44,099 nucleotides of DNA, taken from NCBI GenBank assembly GCA_938040915.1, contig CALHZE010000252.1:1-44099 (forward strand). The letters run 5' to 3'. The position numbers and the translations under genes are program-made. Numbering within the stretch: the first letter of the stretch is position 1; each line of letters begins with the position of its first letter. Source of the DNA: an uncultured Bacteroidia bacterium (GTDB taxonomy: Bacteria > Bacteroidota > Bacteroidia > Bacteroidales > CAJPTX01). Shown in pieces: positions 24,155-32,949 of this stretch. The notes under the pieces are model-generated. The model was given only the letters and a program-made list of their open reading frames with translations, was not told where the DNA came from and did not search any database.

Positions 24155-24427
24155 ATGAGTCGTTCGATAAAGAAAGGGGCTTTTATTGCTTACAAGCTGG
24201 AGCGTCGCATCTTGGCGATGAATGAGAAGAATGTTAAGCAGGCAATAAAGACTTGGTCTCGAGCATCTATGATCTCTCCGGATTTTGTGGGACATACGAT
24301 TAGTGTGCACAACGGGAATAAGTTTATCCCTGTCTACATTACAGAGAATATGGTAGGACACAAGCTCGGAGAGTTTGCTCCTACACGTACGTTCCGCGGA
24401 CATGCCGGAAATAAGAAGGGCAAATAA
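24155..24427 (+). CDS. rpsS: 30S ribosomal protein S19
   Basis: A 90-residue S19, a head protein contacting S13. It begins MSRSIKKGAFIAYKL (family: MSRSLKKGPF) and contains TWSRASMISPDFVGHTISVHNG and the C-terminal GEFAPTRTFRGHAG. It follows rplB by 12 bp. Confidence 0.98.
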   Translation: MSRSIKKGAFIAYKLERRILAMNEKNVKQAIKTWSRASMISPDFVGHTISVHNGNKFIPVYITENMVGHKLGEFAPTRTFRGHAGNKKGK

Positions 24428-24449
24428 GTCGAGGGGAAGGGGTTTATAA

Positions 24450-24899
24450 ATGGGAAATAGAAAAGCGTTATCTGCTCAACGCAGAGCTGAGGCTAATAAG
24501 GAGCGGAGTTTTGCTATTTTGCGTAATTGTCCTTTGTCGCCTCGGAAGGTGCGTCTTGTAGCTGATATGATTCGGGGTGTCGAGGTGAACCGAGCGTTAG
24601 GTTTGCTTCGTTATTCGACGATGGGGAGTGCGCCACGTGTAGAGAAACTTCTTGTTTCTGCTCTGGCGAATTGGGGCGTGAAGAACCCAGGTAAGGATGT
24701 TGATAGTGAAGAACTCGTGGTGCGGACGATCATGGTTGACGAAGGGCGTACGCTCAAGAGGATTCGTCCTCGTGCCCAAGGGCGTGCTAACAGGATCTTG
24801 AAGCGTTCCTGCCACGTTACGTTAGAGGTCGGAGCGCCTATTAACGAATCTAAGAATACGCGTGTGTCCGTAGAGGCTAATGTAGAAACAGGGAAGTAG
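24450..24899 (+). CDS. rplV: 50S ribosomal protein L22
   Basis: A 149-residue L22, longer than the 110-residue E. coli protein owing to a basic N-terminal extension of about 25 residues, as in other Bacteroidetes. The core has CPLSPRKVRLVADMIRG, and the tunnel hairpin is seen in KRIRPRAQGRANRILKRSCH. Three bases separate its stop from rpsC. Confidence 0.97.
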   Translation: MGNRKALSAQRRAEANKERSFAILRNCPLSPRKVRLVADMIRGVEVNRALGLLRYSTMGSAPRVEKLLVSALANWGVKNPGKDVDSEELVVRTIMVDEGRTLKRIRPRAQGRANRILKRSCHVTLEVGAPINESKNTRVSVEANVETGK

Positions 24900-24902
24900 G
24901 AG

Positions 24903-25661
24903 ATGGGACAAAAGGTAAATCCGATCGGTAATCGTTTAGGGATTATTAAGGGTTGGGATTCTAGTTGGTACGGGGGGAATGATTATGCGGCCAACTTGGC
25001 TCAAGATGCCAAGATTCGTCATTATCTCCGTGAGCGTTTCGACAAGTCTGGTGTTTCAAAGATTGTGATAGAGCGTACTCTTAAGCTTGTGACTGTCACG
25101 ATTCATACGGCGCGCCCAGGCTCTATCATTGGTCGTGGTGGGCAGGAAGTAGATTCGTTGCGAGGCGAGTTGAGTAAGCTTACCAAAAAAGCACTGAATG
25201 ATGTGCAGGTTAATATCTTCGAGGTGAAACGTCCGGAGTTGGATGCTTATCTCGTAGCGAAAAATATTGCTCATCAGTTGGAAGGTCGCGCTTCGTTCCG
25301 TCGTGCGATGAAGATGGCAGTGGCGGCAACTATGCGTGCAGGAGCTGAGGGGATTAAGGTACAGATCGCTGGTCGTGTCGGTGGAGCAGAAATGGCGCGT
25401 ACTGAAACGGTAAAGGAGGGGCGTATTCCTCTTCATACATTCCGAGCAGATATTGATTATGCGCTCGCGGAAGCAGCAACAAAGGTTGGTATCATCGGGG
25501 TGAAGGTTTGGATTTTCCGTGGTGAAGTGTATGGACGTCGCGATTTGTCTCCTAATTTTGGAGTGAATTCACAGGCAGGATCTCAGAATCGTGGTTCTCG
25601 TGGAGGACGTTCGGATAATAATCGCAGGTCAGGGAATCGATCTGGACGTGGTGAACGTTAA
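24903..25661 (+). CDS. rpsC: 30S ribosomal protein S3
   Basis: A 252-residue S3 with a KH domain (the GxxG loop is IIGRGGQEV near residue 77) and the conserved C-terminal half with GRVGGAEMARTE near residue 160. The C-terminal tail of about 30 residues is Gly/Arg/Ser/Asn-rich (RGG-like) and probably disordered, a length extension over E. coli S3 (233 residues). Confidence 0.97.
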   Translation: MGQKVNPIGNRLGIIKGWDSSWYGGNDYAANLAQDAKIRHYLRERFDKSGVSKIVIERTLKLVTVTIHTARPGSIIGRGGQEVDSLRGELSKLTKKALNDVQVNIFEVKRPELDAYLVAKNIAHQLEGRASFRRAMKMAVAATMRAGAEGIKVQIAGRVGGAEMARTETVKEGRIPLHTFRADIDYALAEAATKVGIIGVKVWIFRGEVYGRRDLSPNFGVNSQAGSQNRGSRGGRSDNNRRSGNRSGRGER

Positions 25662-25678
25662 TACTTGGAGCGAGAAAA

Positions 25679-26119
25679 ATGTTACAACCGAAGAAAACGA
25701 AGTTTAGGAAGCAGCAAAAGGGGCGTATGAAGGGACTCGCGCATCGCGGTCATCAGCTCGCTTTTGGCTCTTTCGGGATTAAGACATTACAACAAGCCTG
25801 GTTGACAGGACGTCAAATAGAAGCAGCTCGTCAAGCAGTTACGCGTTATATGAAGCGTGAAGGGCAAATTTGGATTCGTGTGTTTCCTGATAAGCCTATT
25901 ACGAGTAAGCCGGCGGAAGTCCGAATGGGGAAAGGGAAGGGGGCGCCGGAAGGTTTTGTAGCCCCTGTGACTCCAGGTCGTATCATTATCGAAGCGGATG
26001 GAGTGCCCTTAGAAGTAGCAAGAGAAGCACTACGCTTAGCAGCTCAGAAGTTACCCGTGGTAACTAAGTTTGTGGTTCGTAGAGATTTTACAGAGAACAG
26101 TGAGGTGTTTGTACGATGA
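25679..26119 (+). CDS. rplP: 50S ribosomal protein L16
   Basis: A 146-residue L16 with the N-terminal MLQPKKTKFRKQQKGRMKG, the central TGRQIEAARQAVTRYMKREG and the MGKGKGAPEGFVAPV loop near the A site. Its TGA overlaps the rpmC ATG (ATGA), so the two are translationally coupled. Confidence 0.98.
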   Translation: MLQPKKTKFRKQQKGRMKGLAHRGHQLAFGSFGIKTLQQAWLTGRQIEAARQAVTRYMKREGQIWIRVFPDKPITSKPAEVRMGKGKGAPEGFVAPVTPGRIIIEADGVPLEVAREALRLAAQKLPVVTKFVVRRDFTENSEVFVR

Positions 26120-26322
26120 AGTCTAAAGAAATTTTGGAGATCCCCTTAAACGAGTTAGCCGAGCGGATCGAGAGTGAGCGGGCTCGCTTAGATCGTTTAC
26201 GGATGACGCATGCGGTGACGCCGTTGGAGAATCCTATGGAGTTACGGGCTTGTCGTCGTACGATAGCTCGCATGCTCACGATTCAGGCAGAGCGTCAGCG
26301 TCTTGAAAAGACAGAGAAGTAG
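26116..26322 (+). CDS. rpmC: 50S ribosomal protein L29
   Basis: A 68-residue two-helix protein: LNELAERIESERARLDRLRM forms the first helix and the NPMELRACRRTIARMLTI segment the second, as in L29, which sits at the tunnel exit near L23. Identity is supported by the invariant position between rplP and rpsQ. Confidence 0.95.
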   Translation: MKSKEILEIPLNELAERIESERARLDRLRMTHAVTPLENPMELRACRRTIARMLTIQAERQRLEKTEK

Positions 26323-26335
26323 AGGGAGTTTAGTA

Positions 26336-26602
26336 ATGGCAGTAGAGTTAGTACGTAATCTGCGCAAGGAACGTCAGGGAGTCGTTGTGAGCAACAAAAT
26401 GGAGAAAACCATCGTCGTTGCTATCGAACGGCGAGTACGTCATCCGAAGTATGGTAAATTCGTAAAACGAACCACAAAGTTGTATGCTCATGATCCTGAG
26501 AATACTTGCAATGTGGGAGATGTTGTACGGATTATGGAGACGCGTCCATTGAGTAAGACGAAATGTTGGCGTCTTGTGGAAATAATAGAAAGAGCTAAAT
26601 AG
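26336..26602 (+). CDS. rpsQ: 30S ribosomal protein S17
   Basis: An 88-residue OB-fold protein with LRKERQGVVVSNKMEKTIVV and HPKYGKFVKRTTKLYAHD. The start is ATG 26336, preceded by AGAGGGAG; the frame is open upstream to 26303, but that would overlap rpmC and add non-homologous residues. Confidence 0.97.
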   Translation: MAVELVRNLRKERQGVVVSNKMEKTIVVAIERRVRHPKYGKFVKRTTKLYAHDPENTCNVGDVVRIMETRPLSKTKCWRLVEIIERAK

Positions 26603-26604
26603 CG

Positions 26605-26973
26605 ATGATTCAACAGGAAACGCGGCTGGCGGTCGCCGATAATAGTGGGGCTAAGGAGGTGTTGTGTATTCGCGTATTGGGGGGTACAAAGCGTCGTTAT
26701 GCTTCTTTGGGGGATAAGATCGTTGTCAGTGTAAAGAGTGCAATCCCGAAAGGGAATGTTAAGAAGGGGGATGTCTTTAAGGCTGTCGTGGTTCGTGTTA
26801 CGAAAGAGGTAAGACGTCAGGATGGTTCTTACATCCGTTTTGATGAGAATGCGTGTGTCCTTTTGAACAAGTCAAAGGAAGAAATGATTGGCACGCGTAT
26901 CTTTGGACCTGTTGCTCGCGAATTGCGCGAGAATTACGCAAAGTTAGTATCTTTAGCTCCTGAAGTTTTGTAG
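26605..26973 (+). CDS. rplN: 50S ribosomal protein L14
   Basis: A 122-residue L14, exactly the usual length, with MIQQETRLAVADNSGAKEV at the N-terminus and FDENACVLLNKSKEEMIGTR near residue 90. It lies at the subunit interface and binds the silencing factor RsfS in other bacteria. Two bases separate it from rpsQ. Confidence 0.98.
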   Translation: MIQQETRLAVADNSGAKEVLCIRVLGGTKRRYASLGDKIVVSVKSAIPKGNVKKGDVFKAVVVRVTKEVRRQDGSYIRFDENACVLLNKSKEEMIGTRIFGPVARELRENYAKLVSLAPEVL

Positions 26974-26990
26974 TAAATTTGTGAGAGTGA

Positions 26991-27335
26991 ATGAAGAGCC
27001 TTTTGAATGAGAAAAAACGCAAAACACGCATCCGTAAGGGAGACGTCGTGTGCGTGATTTCTGGGAGCTATAGGAATCGGAGAGGGCGTGTTTTGCAGGT
27101 TTTTCCGAATGAGGAGCGTGCCATTGTTGAAGGAGTTAATATGGTAACGCATCATGACAAACCATCTGCTCAAAACACGCAAGGAGGAATTGTGAAGCGC
27201 GAGGCGTCGATCCATATCTCAAATCTATCTCTGATAGACCCAGACAGTGGTAAGCCGACACGTATTGGACGTCGTCGTGATGATAGCGGCAAGTTGATTC
27301 GTTATTCTAAGAAGTCCAATAAGGAGATCCGTTAA
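26991..27335 (+). CDS. rplX: 50S ribosomal protein L24
   Basis: A 114-residue L24 with a KOW motif (KGDVVCVISGSYRNRRGRVL near residue 15), an early-assembly initiator of the large subunit. Its TAA shares the last base with the rplE ATG (TAATG). Confidence 0.97.
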   Translation: MKSLLNEKKRKTRIRKGDVVCVISGSYRNRRGRVLQVFPNEERAIVEGVNMVTHHDKPSAQNTQGGIVKREASIHISNLSLIDPDSGKPTRIGRRRDDSGKLIRYSKKSNKEIR

Positions 27336-27889
27336 TGAGGTATATTCCTACATTGAGTCGTCGTTACTCAGAGGAGATCGTGCCTAAAATGATGAAGGAT
27401 TTTGGGTACAAGAGTGTGATGCAGGTTCCGCGCTTGGTTAAGATTGTCTTGAATCAAGGTGTAAAAGGTGCTACTGATGACAAGAAGCTTGTCGAGCAAG
27501 CTCAAGGGGATTTGAGTAACATCGCTGGACAACACGCAGTTATTACAAGAGCAAAGAAGGATATCAATGCATTCAAGGTTCGTCGTAATATGCCTATCGG
27601 GACGATGGTCACGTTGCGGCGGGAGCGGATGTATGAGTTCTTAGACAGGTTGATTAACGTCTCCTTACCGCGTATTCGCGATTTTCAAGGTGTGCCGGAA
27701 CGTATGGATGGACGTGGTAACTATACACTTGGAATTGCAGAGCAGATTCTTTTCCCCGAGATCGATATTGACAAGATCGCTAAACTCATGGGGATTGAGA
27801 TTACATTTGTGACTAGTGCGAACAGTGATGAGGAAGGGTTAGCTCTTTTACGGGAGTTTGGTATTCCTTTTAAAACGAAGAAAAGTTAA
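27335..27889 (+). CDS. rplE: 50S ribosomal protein L5
   Basis: A 184-residue 5S rRNA-binding protein with VPRLVKIVLNQGVKGA near residue 31, the KAFKVRRNMPIG-type loop and the terminal ISFVTSANSDEEGLALLREF-like segment. Start shares one base with the rplX stop, indicating coupling. Confidence 0.97.
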   Translation: MRYIPTLSRRYSEEIVPKMMKDFGYKSVMQVPRLVKIVLNQGVKGATDDKKLVEQAQGDLSNIAGQHAVITRAKKDINAFKVRRNMPIGTMVTLRRERMYEFLDRLINVSLPRIRDFQGVPERMDGRGNYTLGIAEQILFPEIDIDKIAKLMGIEITFVTSANSDEEGLALLREFGIPFKTKKS

Positions 27890-27890
27890 T

Positions 27891-28160
27891 ATGGCAAAGG
27901 AGTCTATGAAGGCGCGTGAAGTGAAACGCGCGCGTTTGGTTGCTCGATATGCAGAGAAGCGCAAGCGACTAGTGGAAGCGAACGATAGTGTTGGACTTCA
28001 GAAGTTGCCGAGAAATTCGAGTGCAACTCGATTGCACAATCGTTGTAGCATGAGTGGGCGACCGCGCGGTTACATGCGTCAATTTGGTATTAGCCGTATT
28101 ACATTTCGTGAGATGGCTTCGCAGGGGTTGATTCCGGGTGTAAAGAAAGCAAGTTGGTAG
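27891..28160 (+). CDS. rpsN: 30S ribosomal protein S14
   Basis: An 89-residue S14 of the short zinc-free type: it has LPRNSSATRLHNRCSMSGRP and the universal C-terminus GLIPGVKKASW, but lacks the CxxC pairs of the zinc-binding form. The start at 27891 is one base after the rplE stop; the longer open frame from 27858 overlaps rplE and is not used. Confidence 0.97.
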   Translation: MAKESMKAREVKRARLVARYAEKRKRLVEANDSVGLQKLPRNSSATRLHNRCSMSGRPRGYMRQFGISRITFREMASQGLIPGVKKASW

Positions 28161-28178
28161 ATATTAAGAGGGATAATA

Positions 28179-28577
28179 ATGGTTACAGATTCCATCGCAG
28201 ACTACTTGACTCGCATTCGTAACGCGGTGCGGGCAGGTCATCGGGTTGTAGAGATTCCATCTTCTAAGATAAAACTGAGTATTACTCATATATTGTATAC
28301 TCAGGGTTTTATTTTGAATTACAAGTATGAGGAAGATGGGCGACAGGGGATGATTAAGATCGCTCTAAAAATAGACCCTCGGTCGCGAGTTAATGCAATA
28401 AAGAATTTGCATCGTGTGAGTCGTTCAGGGTTGCGTCATTATGCGGGGGTAGAAAAGTTGCCTCGCGTTTTGAATAATATGGGGATTGCTATAATCTCTA
28501 CCTCGCAAGGTGTAATGACAGATAAGGAGGCGCGTAAGCGTGGTATTGGAGGGGAAGTCCTCTGTATTGTGTATTAG
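28179..28577 (+). CDS. rpsH: 30S ribosomal protein S8
   Basis: A 132-residue 16S-binding protein with DSIADYLTRIRNAVRAGH at the start and the C-terminal GIAIISTSQGVMTDKEARKR. S8 represses the spc operon in E. coli; no such site is obvious here. Confidence 0.98.
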   Translation: MVTDSIADYLTRIRNAVRAGHRVVEIPSSKIKLSITHILYTQGFILNYKYEEDGRQGMIKIALKIDPRSRVNAIKNLHRVSRSGLRHYAGVEKLPRVLNNMGIAIISTSQGVMTDKEARKRGIGGEVLCIVY

Positions 28578-28607
28578 TTTTTCGACAGTTTAGAGAAGGT
28601 TATATAG

Positions 28608-29165
28608 ATGTCTCGTATCGGAAATAAGCCTGTAAACTTGCCCAGCGGCGTTACCGTGACGGTTGGTAAAGACAATGTGGTAAGCGTGAAAGGTCCTTTA
28701 GGAGAGTTGAAGCAGCCAGTAGATCCAGATATTACAGTGCACGTAGAGGGATCGCAGATTCTTCTTACGCGTCCTTCTGAACAGAAGCGGCATCGTTCGT
28801 TGCATGGCTTGTATCGCGCCCTCATATACAACATGGTGTATGGGGTTTCTAAAGGGTGGGAAACTCAACAAGAACTTATTGGCGTCGGTTTTAAGGCGGA
28901 GGTACAGGGGAATGTACTTCAGATGAGTTTGGGTTTCTCTCATGACATTCATTTTATGATGCCTCCACAAGTAACGGTGGAAGCCAAGCAAGAAAAGCGT
29001 GGTAACCCGATTGTTACCTTCCGTTCGCCGGACAAACAGCTGCTTGGTATGGTTGCCGCCAAGTTGCGTTCTATTCGTCCGCCAGAGCCTTATAAGGGCA
29101 AGGGGATTCGTTTCATCGGTGAAGAGATTCGTCGCAAGGCAGGTAAGAAGGCTCAGTCGAAATAG
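28608..29165 (+). CDS. rplF: 50S ribosomal protein L6
   Basis: A 185-residue protein made of two copies of the same alpha/beta fold, starting MSRIGNKPVNLPSGV and ending with PEPYKGKGIRFIGEEIRRKAGK, all typical of L6, which lies near the factor-binding site. Confidence 0.98.
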   Translation: MSRIGNKPVNLPSGVTVTVGKDNVVSVKGPLGELKQPVDPDITVHVEGSQILLTRPSEQKRHRSLHGLYRALIYNMVYGVSKGWETQQELIGVGFKAEVQGNVLQMSLGFSHDIHFMMPPQVTVEAKQEKRGNPIVTFRSPDKQLLGMVAAKLRSIRPPEPYKGKGIRFIGEEIRRKAGKKAQSK

Positions 29166-29181
29166 TAAACTTTGATTCGGA

Positions 29182-29541
29182 ATGTCATCGTTAAAGACCG
29201 CGCGTAGATTGCGCATCAAGCATAGAGCTCGTTTGAAGATTTCGGGAACGGGAAGTGTTCCGCGTATGAGTGTCTTCCGTAGCAATAGCCAAATATATGT
29301 ACAGTTCATCGACGATGTGAAAGGGGTTACTTTGGCAGCAGCCTCTTCTCGTTGTAAAGAAGTTGTGGAGCGTGGACGACTTTCTGGGATAGAACAGGCC
29401 TCGGCTGTTGGAGCTCTTGCGGCTAAAGTCGCGATAGCTAAGGGGATTAAGTCCGTTGTTTTTGATCGTAATGGTTATTTATACCATGGTCGCGTTAAAG
29501 CTCTTGCAGAGTCGGCACGTGAATCAGGTTTAGATTTTTAA
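29182..29541 (+). CDS. rplR: 50S ribosomal protein L18
   Basis: A 119-residue 5S rRNA-binding protein with RRLRIKHRARLKISGTGSVP near the N-terminus, RMSVFRSNSQIYVQFIDD and the terminal YHGRVKALAESARESGLDF. It follows rplF by 16 bp. Confidence 0.98.
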   Translation: MSSLKTARRLRIKHRARLKISGTGSVPRMSVFRSNSQIYVQFIDDVKGVTLAAASSRCKEVVERGRLSGIEQASAVGALAAKVAIAKGIKSVVFDRNGYLYHGRVKALAESARESGLDF

Positions 29542-29552
29542 TGTGGATATAG

Positions 29553-30071
29553 ATGTCTGTCGAGAGTAATGTAAGAATCCGAGCTACAGATCTAGATTTG
29601 AAGGATCGTGTGGTTTCTATTAGCCGTGTGACAAAGGTTACTAAGGGGGGGCGTACGGCGAGTTTCTCTGCTGTTGTTGTTGTCGGAGATGAGAACGGAG
29701 TTGTCGGTTATGGTCTTGGTAAGGCTAATGAAGTCTCTGTTGCGATAGCAAAAGCGATAGAGAGTGCTAAGAAGAATCTGTTTAGAATTCCGATTCTTAA
29801 TGGCACAATCCCACATGAACAGACGGCTCGTTATGGCGGATCGCGTGTTATGATACGTCCTGCTTCTCCTGGTACCGGAGTTACCGCAGGGGGAGCAATG
29901 CGAGCTGTTTTGGAGAGTGTCGGCATTCATAATGTCTTGGCTAAAAGCCGCGGTTCTTCTAACCCACATAACTTAGTGAAGGCAACTATGGCAGCTTTGC
30001 TGGAGTTACGTGATGCTTATCAGATAAGTCGTCAGCGGGGTGTTGAGTTGACGAAAGTCTTTAATGGTTAA
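29553..30071 (+). CDS. rpsE: 30S ribosomal protein S5
   Basis: A 172-residue S5 with the double-stranded RNA-binding-like N-domain (RVVSISRVTKVTKGGRTASF near residue 20, containing the spectinomycin-associated loop, which looks unmodified) and the C-domain with GTIPHEQTARYGGSRVMIRP. It helps decoding accuracy and mRNA unwinding. Confidence 0.98.
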   Translation: MSVESNVRIRATDLDLKDRVVSISRVTKVTKGGRTASFSAVVVVGDENGVVGYGLGKANEVSVAIAKAIESAKKNLFRIPILNGTIPHEQTARYGGSRVMIRPASPGTGVTAGGAMRAVLESVGIHNVLAKSRGSSNPHNLVKATMAALLELRDAYQISRQRGVELTKVFNG

Positions 30072-30090
30072 TAGGGGGGAGGAGAGTCAG

Positions 30091-30270
30091 ATGTCGAAAA
30101 TTCGTATTACACAAGTTCGTAGCGTTGTTGGGGCTACTAAGCGTCAACGTATGACATTGCGAACGCTAGGGCTTCGTCGTATTCATCAGACTGTCGAATT
30201 AGATTCTTCTGAGAGTGTCTCTGGGGCTATTCGTAAGGTGAACCATTTGGTAGAGATTGAGACGTTGTAA
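30091..30270 (+). CDS. rpmD: 50S ribosomal protein L30
   Basis: A 59-residue L30 starting at ATG 30091 (MSKIRITQVRSVVG), preceded by GGGGGGAGGAG. It contains QRMTLRTLGLRRIHQTVEL, the family signature. The open frame from 30064 overlaps rpsE and is not used. Confidence 0.97.
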   Translation: MSKIRITQVRSVVGATKRQRMTLRTLGLRRIHQTVELDSSESVSGAIRKVNHLVEIETL

Positions 30271-30284
30271 TTGGAAAGGTAGAG

Positions 30285-30740
30285 ATGACAATTTTACGGA
30301 TAGATAGTTTGCACCCCAATGAGGGAGCTGTACGTTCTAACAAACGTAAGGGGCGTGGACAAGGATCGGGATATGGAGGAACCTCTACGCGTGGTCATAA
30401 GGGGGCTAAGTCAAGGTCTGGTTACGCAAGTAAGCAGGGTTTTGAGGGTGGTCAAATGCCTCTCCAACGTCGGTTACCAAAGTTCGGTTTTACGAACCCG
30501 TTTCGTGTGGTGTATCGGATCTTTAATCTCTCGGATCTGCAGTCCTTGGCAGAGTCGTTTGCGGTAACGGAGATTACGCCGGAGTTCTTGCGTTCTGTGG
30601 GGTATCTTGGTCAGAATGAGAGTGTTAAGATTCTTGCTGGAGGGGAGTTGAATTTAAGTCTCAATGTTACGGCTCATGCCTTTTCTAAGAAGGCTGAGGA
30701 AATTATTAAGTCCCGAAGTGGGATTGTTAATAAAGAATAG
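30285..30740 (+). CDS. rplO: 50S ribosomal protein L15
   Basis: A 151-residue L15 with the Gly/Arg/Lys-rich N-terminal extension RKGRGQGSGYGGTSTRGHKG and FEGGQMPLQRRLPKFGF, followed by the globular C-terminal domain. It precedes secY by 6 bp, as in most bacteria. Confidence 0.98.
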   Translation: MTILRIDSLHPNEGAVRSNKRKGRGQGSGYGGTSTRGHKGAKSRSGYASKQGFEGGQMPLQRRLPKFGFTNPFRVVYRIFNLSDLQSLAESFAVTEITPEFLRSVGYLGQNESVKILAGGELNLSLNVTAHAFSKKAEEIIKSRSGIVNKE

Positions 30741-30746
30741 ATTGTA

Positions 30747-32057
30747 ATGAGACGTTTTATAGAGACGCTCAAAAATATCTATCGTATAGAGGATTTGCGT
30801 AAGCGCATCCTCTATACGTTGGGTATTTTGCTTGTATATCGTTTGGGTAGTTTTGTCGTACTGCCAGGGATAGATCCGTCACAATTGGGGGCACTCCGTC
30901 GTCAAACGGAAGACGGTGTGCTCGGTCTATTGGATATGTTCTCTGGTGGTGCTTTTAGTCACGCCTCTATTTTTGCATTGGGGATTATGCCCTACATCTC
31001 AGCATCGATTGTGGTGCAGTTGTTGGGGATGGCGATCCCTTATTTTCAGAGATTGCAGAAAGAGGGGGAAAGTGGTCATCGGAAGATAAATCAGATTACG
31101 CGTTATCTTACGGTTGCTATTTTGATTTTGCAAGCTCCAGGTTACCTCGCCAATTTACATTTCCAGTTGCCTGATACTGCTTTTGCTCTTAAGGGGATAT
31201 ATTTCACTGTGACTTCTACGATCATCCTGATTGCGGGAACTATGTTTGTTATGTGGTTAGGAGAACGCATTACGGAAAAAGGGATTGGGAATGGTATCTC
31301 TCTCATTATTATGATCGGGATTATTGCTCGGCTTCCTTTTGCTTTTACGGCAGAGTTCTTCAATAGAGCAGAAGAAATGGCTGGAGGCTTGGTGATGTTC
31401 TTGGTGGAAATGATTGTCCTATTTATCGTTTTCATGTTCTCTATTTTGCTGGTGCAGGGAACACGTCGGATTCCAGTACAATATGCAAAGCGTTTGGTCG
31501 GTAATCGGCAGTTTGGGGGGGCGCGTCAGTATATACCTCTCAAGGTAAATGCCGCTGGGGTTATGCCCATTATTTTCGCACAGGCGTTGATGATTCTTCC
31601 TGCTATGTTTTTCCGAGGAGAAAATACTACGGGTATCGCGGCTGTCTTTTCTGATATTACGGGGTTCTGGTACAATTTCGTCTTAGCTATTTTGATTATT
31701 GTGTTCACATATCTCTATACGGCGATCACAATTAATCCTAATCAGATGGCGGAAGATATGAAGCGTAATGGTGGTTTTATTCCTGGGATTAAGCCAGGGC
31801 GGGCTACTATAAATTTCTTGTATGAGATTACTTCAAGAATTACGTTGCCAGGTTCTGTATTTTTGGCAATAATTGCGATCCTTCCTTCTTTTGCTGTGAT
31901 GTTTAGTGTTGATACCCAATTTGCCCAGTTTTATGGAGGTACTTCTCTATTGATTCTTGTCGGTGTGGTGCTTGATACATTACAACAGATAGAGAGCCAT
32001 CTTTTGATGCGCCATTATGATGGGCTTATGAAGCATGGACGGGTCAGTGGACGATAG
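30747..32057 (+). CDS. secY: Preprotein translocase subunit SecY
   Basis: A 436-residue inner-membrane channel protein with about ten hydrophobic segments. The first begins near residue 20 (ILYTLGILLVYRLGSFVVLPG), the plug region follows with LDMFSGGAFSHASIFALGIMP, and RRIPVQYAKR lies in the cytoplasmic loop before TM6. It forms the Sec channel with SecE and SecG, exporting PorN-like and type IX substrates across the inner membrane. It is co-directional with the ribosomal genes, as is universal, and followed by map instead of adk. Confidence 0.98.
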   Translation: MRRFIETLKNIYRIEDLRKRILYTLGILLVYRLGSFVVLPGIDPSQLGALRRQTEDGVLGLLDMFSGGAFSHASIFALGIMPYISASIVVQLLGMAIPYFQRLQKEGESGHRKINQITRYLTVAILILQAPGYLANLHFQLPDTAFALKGIYFTVTSTIILIAGTMFVMWLGERITEKGIGNGISLIIMIGIIARLPFAFTAEFFNRAEEMAGGLVMFLVEMIVLFIVFMFSILLVQGTRRIPVQYAKRLVGNRQFGGARQYIPLKVNAAGVMPIIFAQALMILPAMFFRGENTTGIAAVFSDITGFWYNFVLAILIIVFTYLYTAITINPNQMAEDMKRNGGFIPGIKPGRATINFLYEITSRITLPGSVFLAIIAILPSFAVMFSVDTQFAQFYGGTSLLILVGVVLDTLQQIESHLLMRHYDGLMKHGRVSGR

Positions 32058-32092
32058 GGGATAATCTCTTTTCTTGTCTTGTAAAAAGTTAT

Positions 32093-32100
32093 TATCTTTG
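32093..32100 (+). promoter_or_regulatory. Candidate internal promoter upstream of map
   Basis: TATCTTTG matches TAnnTTTG in the 83-bp gap between secY and map, the largest gap in the block. Upstream at the -33 distance there is only a T-rich stretch (TTTTCTTG), so the -33 element is imperfect. Confidence 0.5.
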
Positions 32101-32140
32101 CCTTCAATTGGAGAGTTGCTCTTCGAGCAATGGTTCGATT

Positions 32141-32941
32141 ATGCGATCTGTATACACCAAAACTGTTCAAGAAATAGGTTTTCTTCGGGAAAATAATCAG
32201 TTGGTTGCTGATACGCTTGCGTATATGGCAACACTAGTAGAACCTGGAGTGCGAACGGATATGTTAGATGCAAAGGCAGAAGAGTATATTCGTGATCATG
32301 GAGCGTTACCTGGTTTTAAAGGGTATGACGGTTTCCCGTTTACGTTATGTATTTCTGTCAATGACGTTGTTGTTCATGGCTTTCCTGGGGATTATGTCTT
32401 AAAGGAGGGAGATATCGTTTCTATTGATTGTGGAACGTTGATGCATGGATTCTATGGAGATTCTGCTTATACGTTTGCGGTAGGGGAAATTTCTCAGGAG
32501 AACAAGGCGCTCTTGCGTACGACTCGAGAAAGTTTGGATTTAGCGATTCAAAAGATAGAAACGGGGTGGAGAATCGGGGATATCGGGGCAACCATACAAG
32601 ACTATGCAGAGTCTCGAGGTTATGGGATAGTCCGAGAAATGGTAGGGCATGGCTTGGGGCGTGATATGCATGAAGAGCCTGAAGTCCCTAATTATGGGCG
32701 TCGTGGTCATGGTAAACTCATCATTCCTAACTTGGTTTTGTGTATAGAGCCGATGGTAACGATGGGGCGGAGAAATATCTTCGTAGATAGAGATGGTTGG
32801 ACTGTGCGTACTGTTGATCGGAAGAATGCCGCTCATTTTGAGAAGGCTATTTTTATCCGACAGGATGGAAAGGCAGAGGAATTGACTTCTTATGTAGGCA
32901 TAGAAGCTAAGCTGAAGGAGAAGGGTTTTTGGATTAGTTAG
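32141..32941 (+). CDS. map: Type I methionine aminopeptidase
   Basis: A 266-residue metalloenzyme that removes the initiator Met from new proteins. The dinuclear metal ligands are visible: Asp in SIDCGTLMHGF and in GDSAYTF, His in GHGLGRDMHEEPEVPNYG, Glu in CIEPMVTMG and the final Glu in the C-terminal AHFEKAIFI strand. Substrate His lies in VNDVVVHGFPGD. I start at ATG 32141; the TTG-initiated frame from 32108 is non-homologous. It lies between secY and infA, the usual place in Bacteroidetes. Confidence 0.97.
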   Translation: MRSVYTKTVQEIGFLRENNQLVADTLAYMATLVEPGVRTDMLDAKAEEYIRDHGALPGFKGYDGFPFTLCISVNDVVVHGFPGDYVLKEGDIVSIDCGTLMHGFYGDSAYTFAVGEISQENKALLRTTRESLDLAIQKIETGWRIGDIGATIQDYAESRGYGIVREMVGHGLGRDMHEEPEVPNYGRRGHGKLIIPNLVLCIEPMVTMGRRNIFVDRDGWTVRTVDRKNAAHFEKAIFIRQDGKAEELTSYVGIEAKLKEKGFWIS

Positions 32942-32949
32942 GGAACGGT

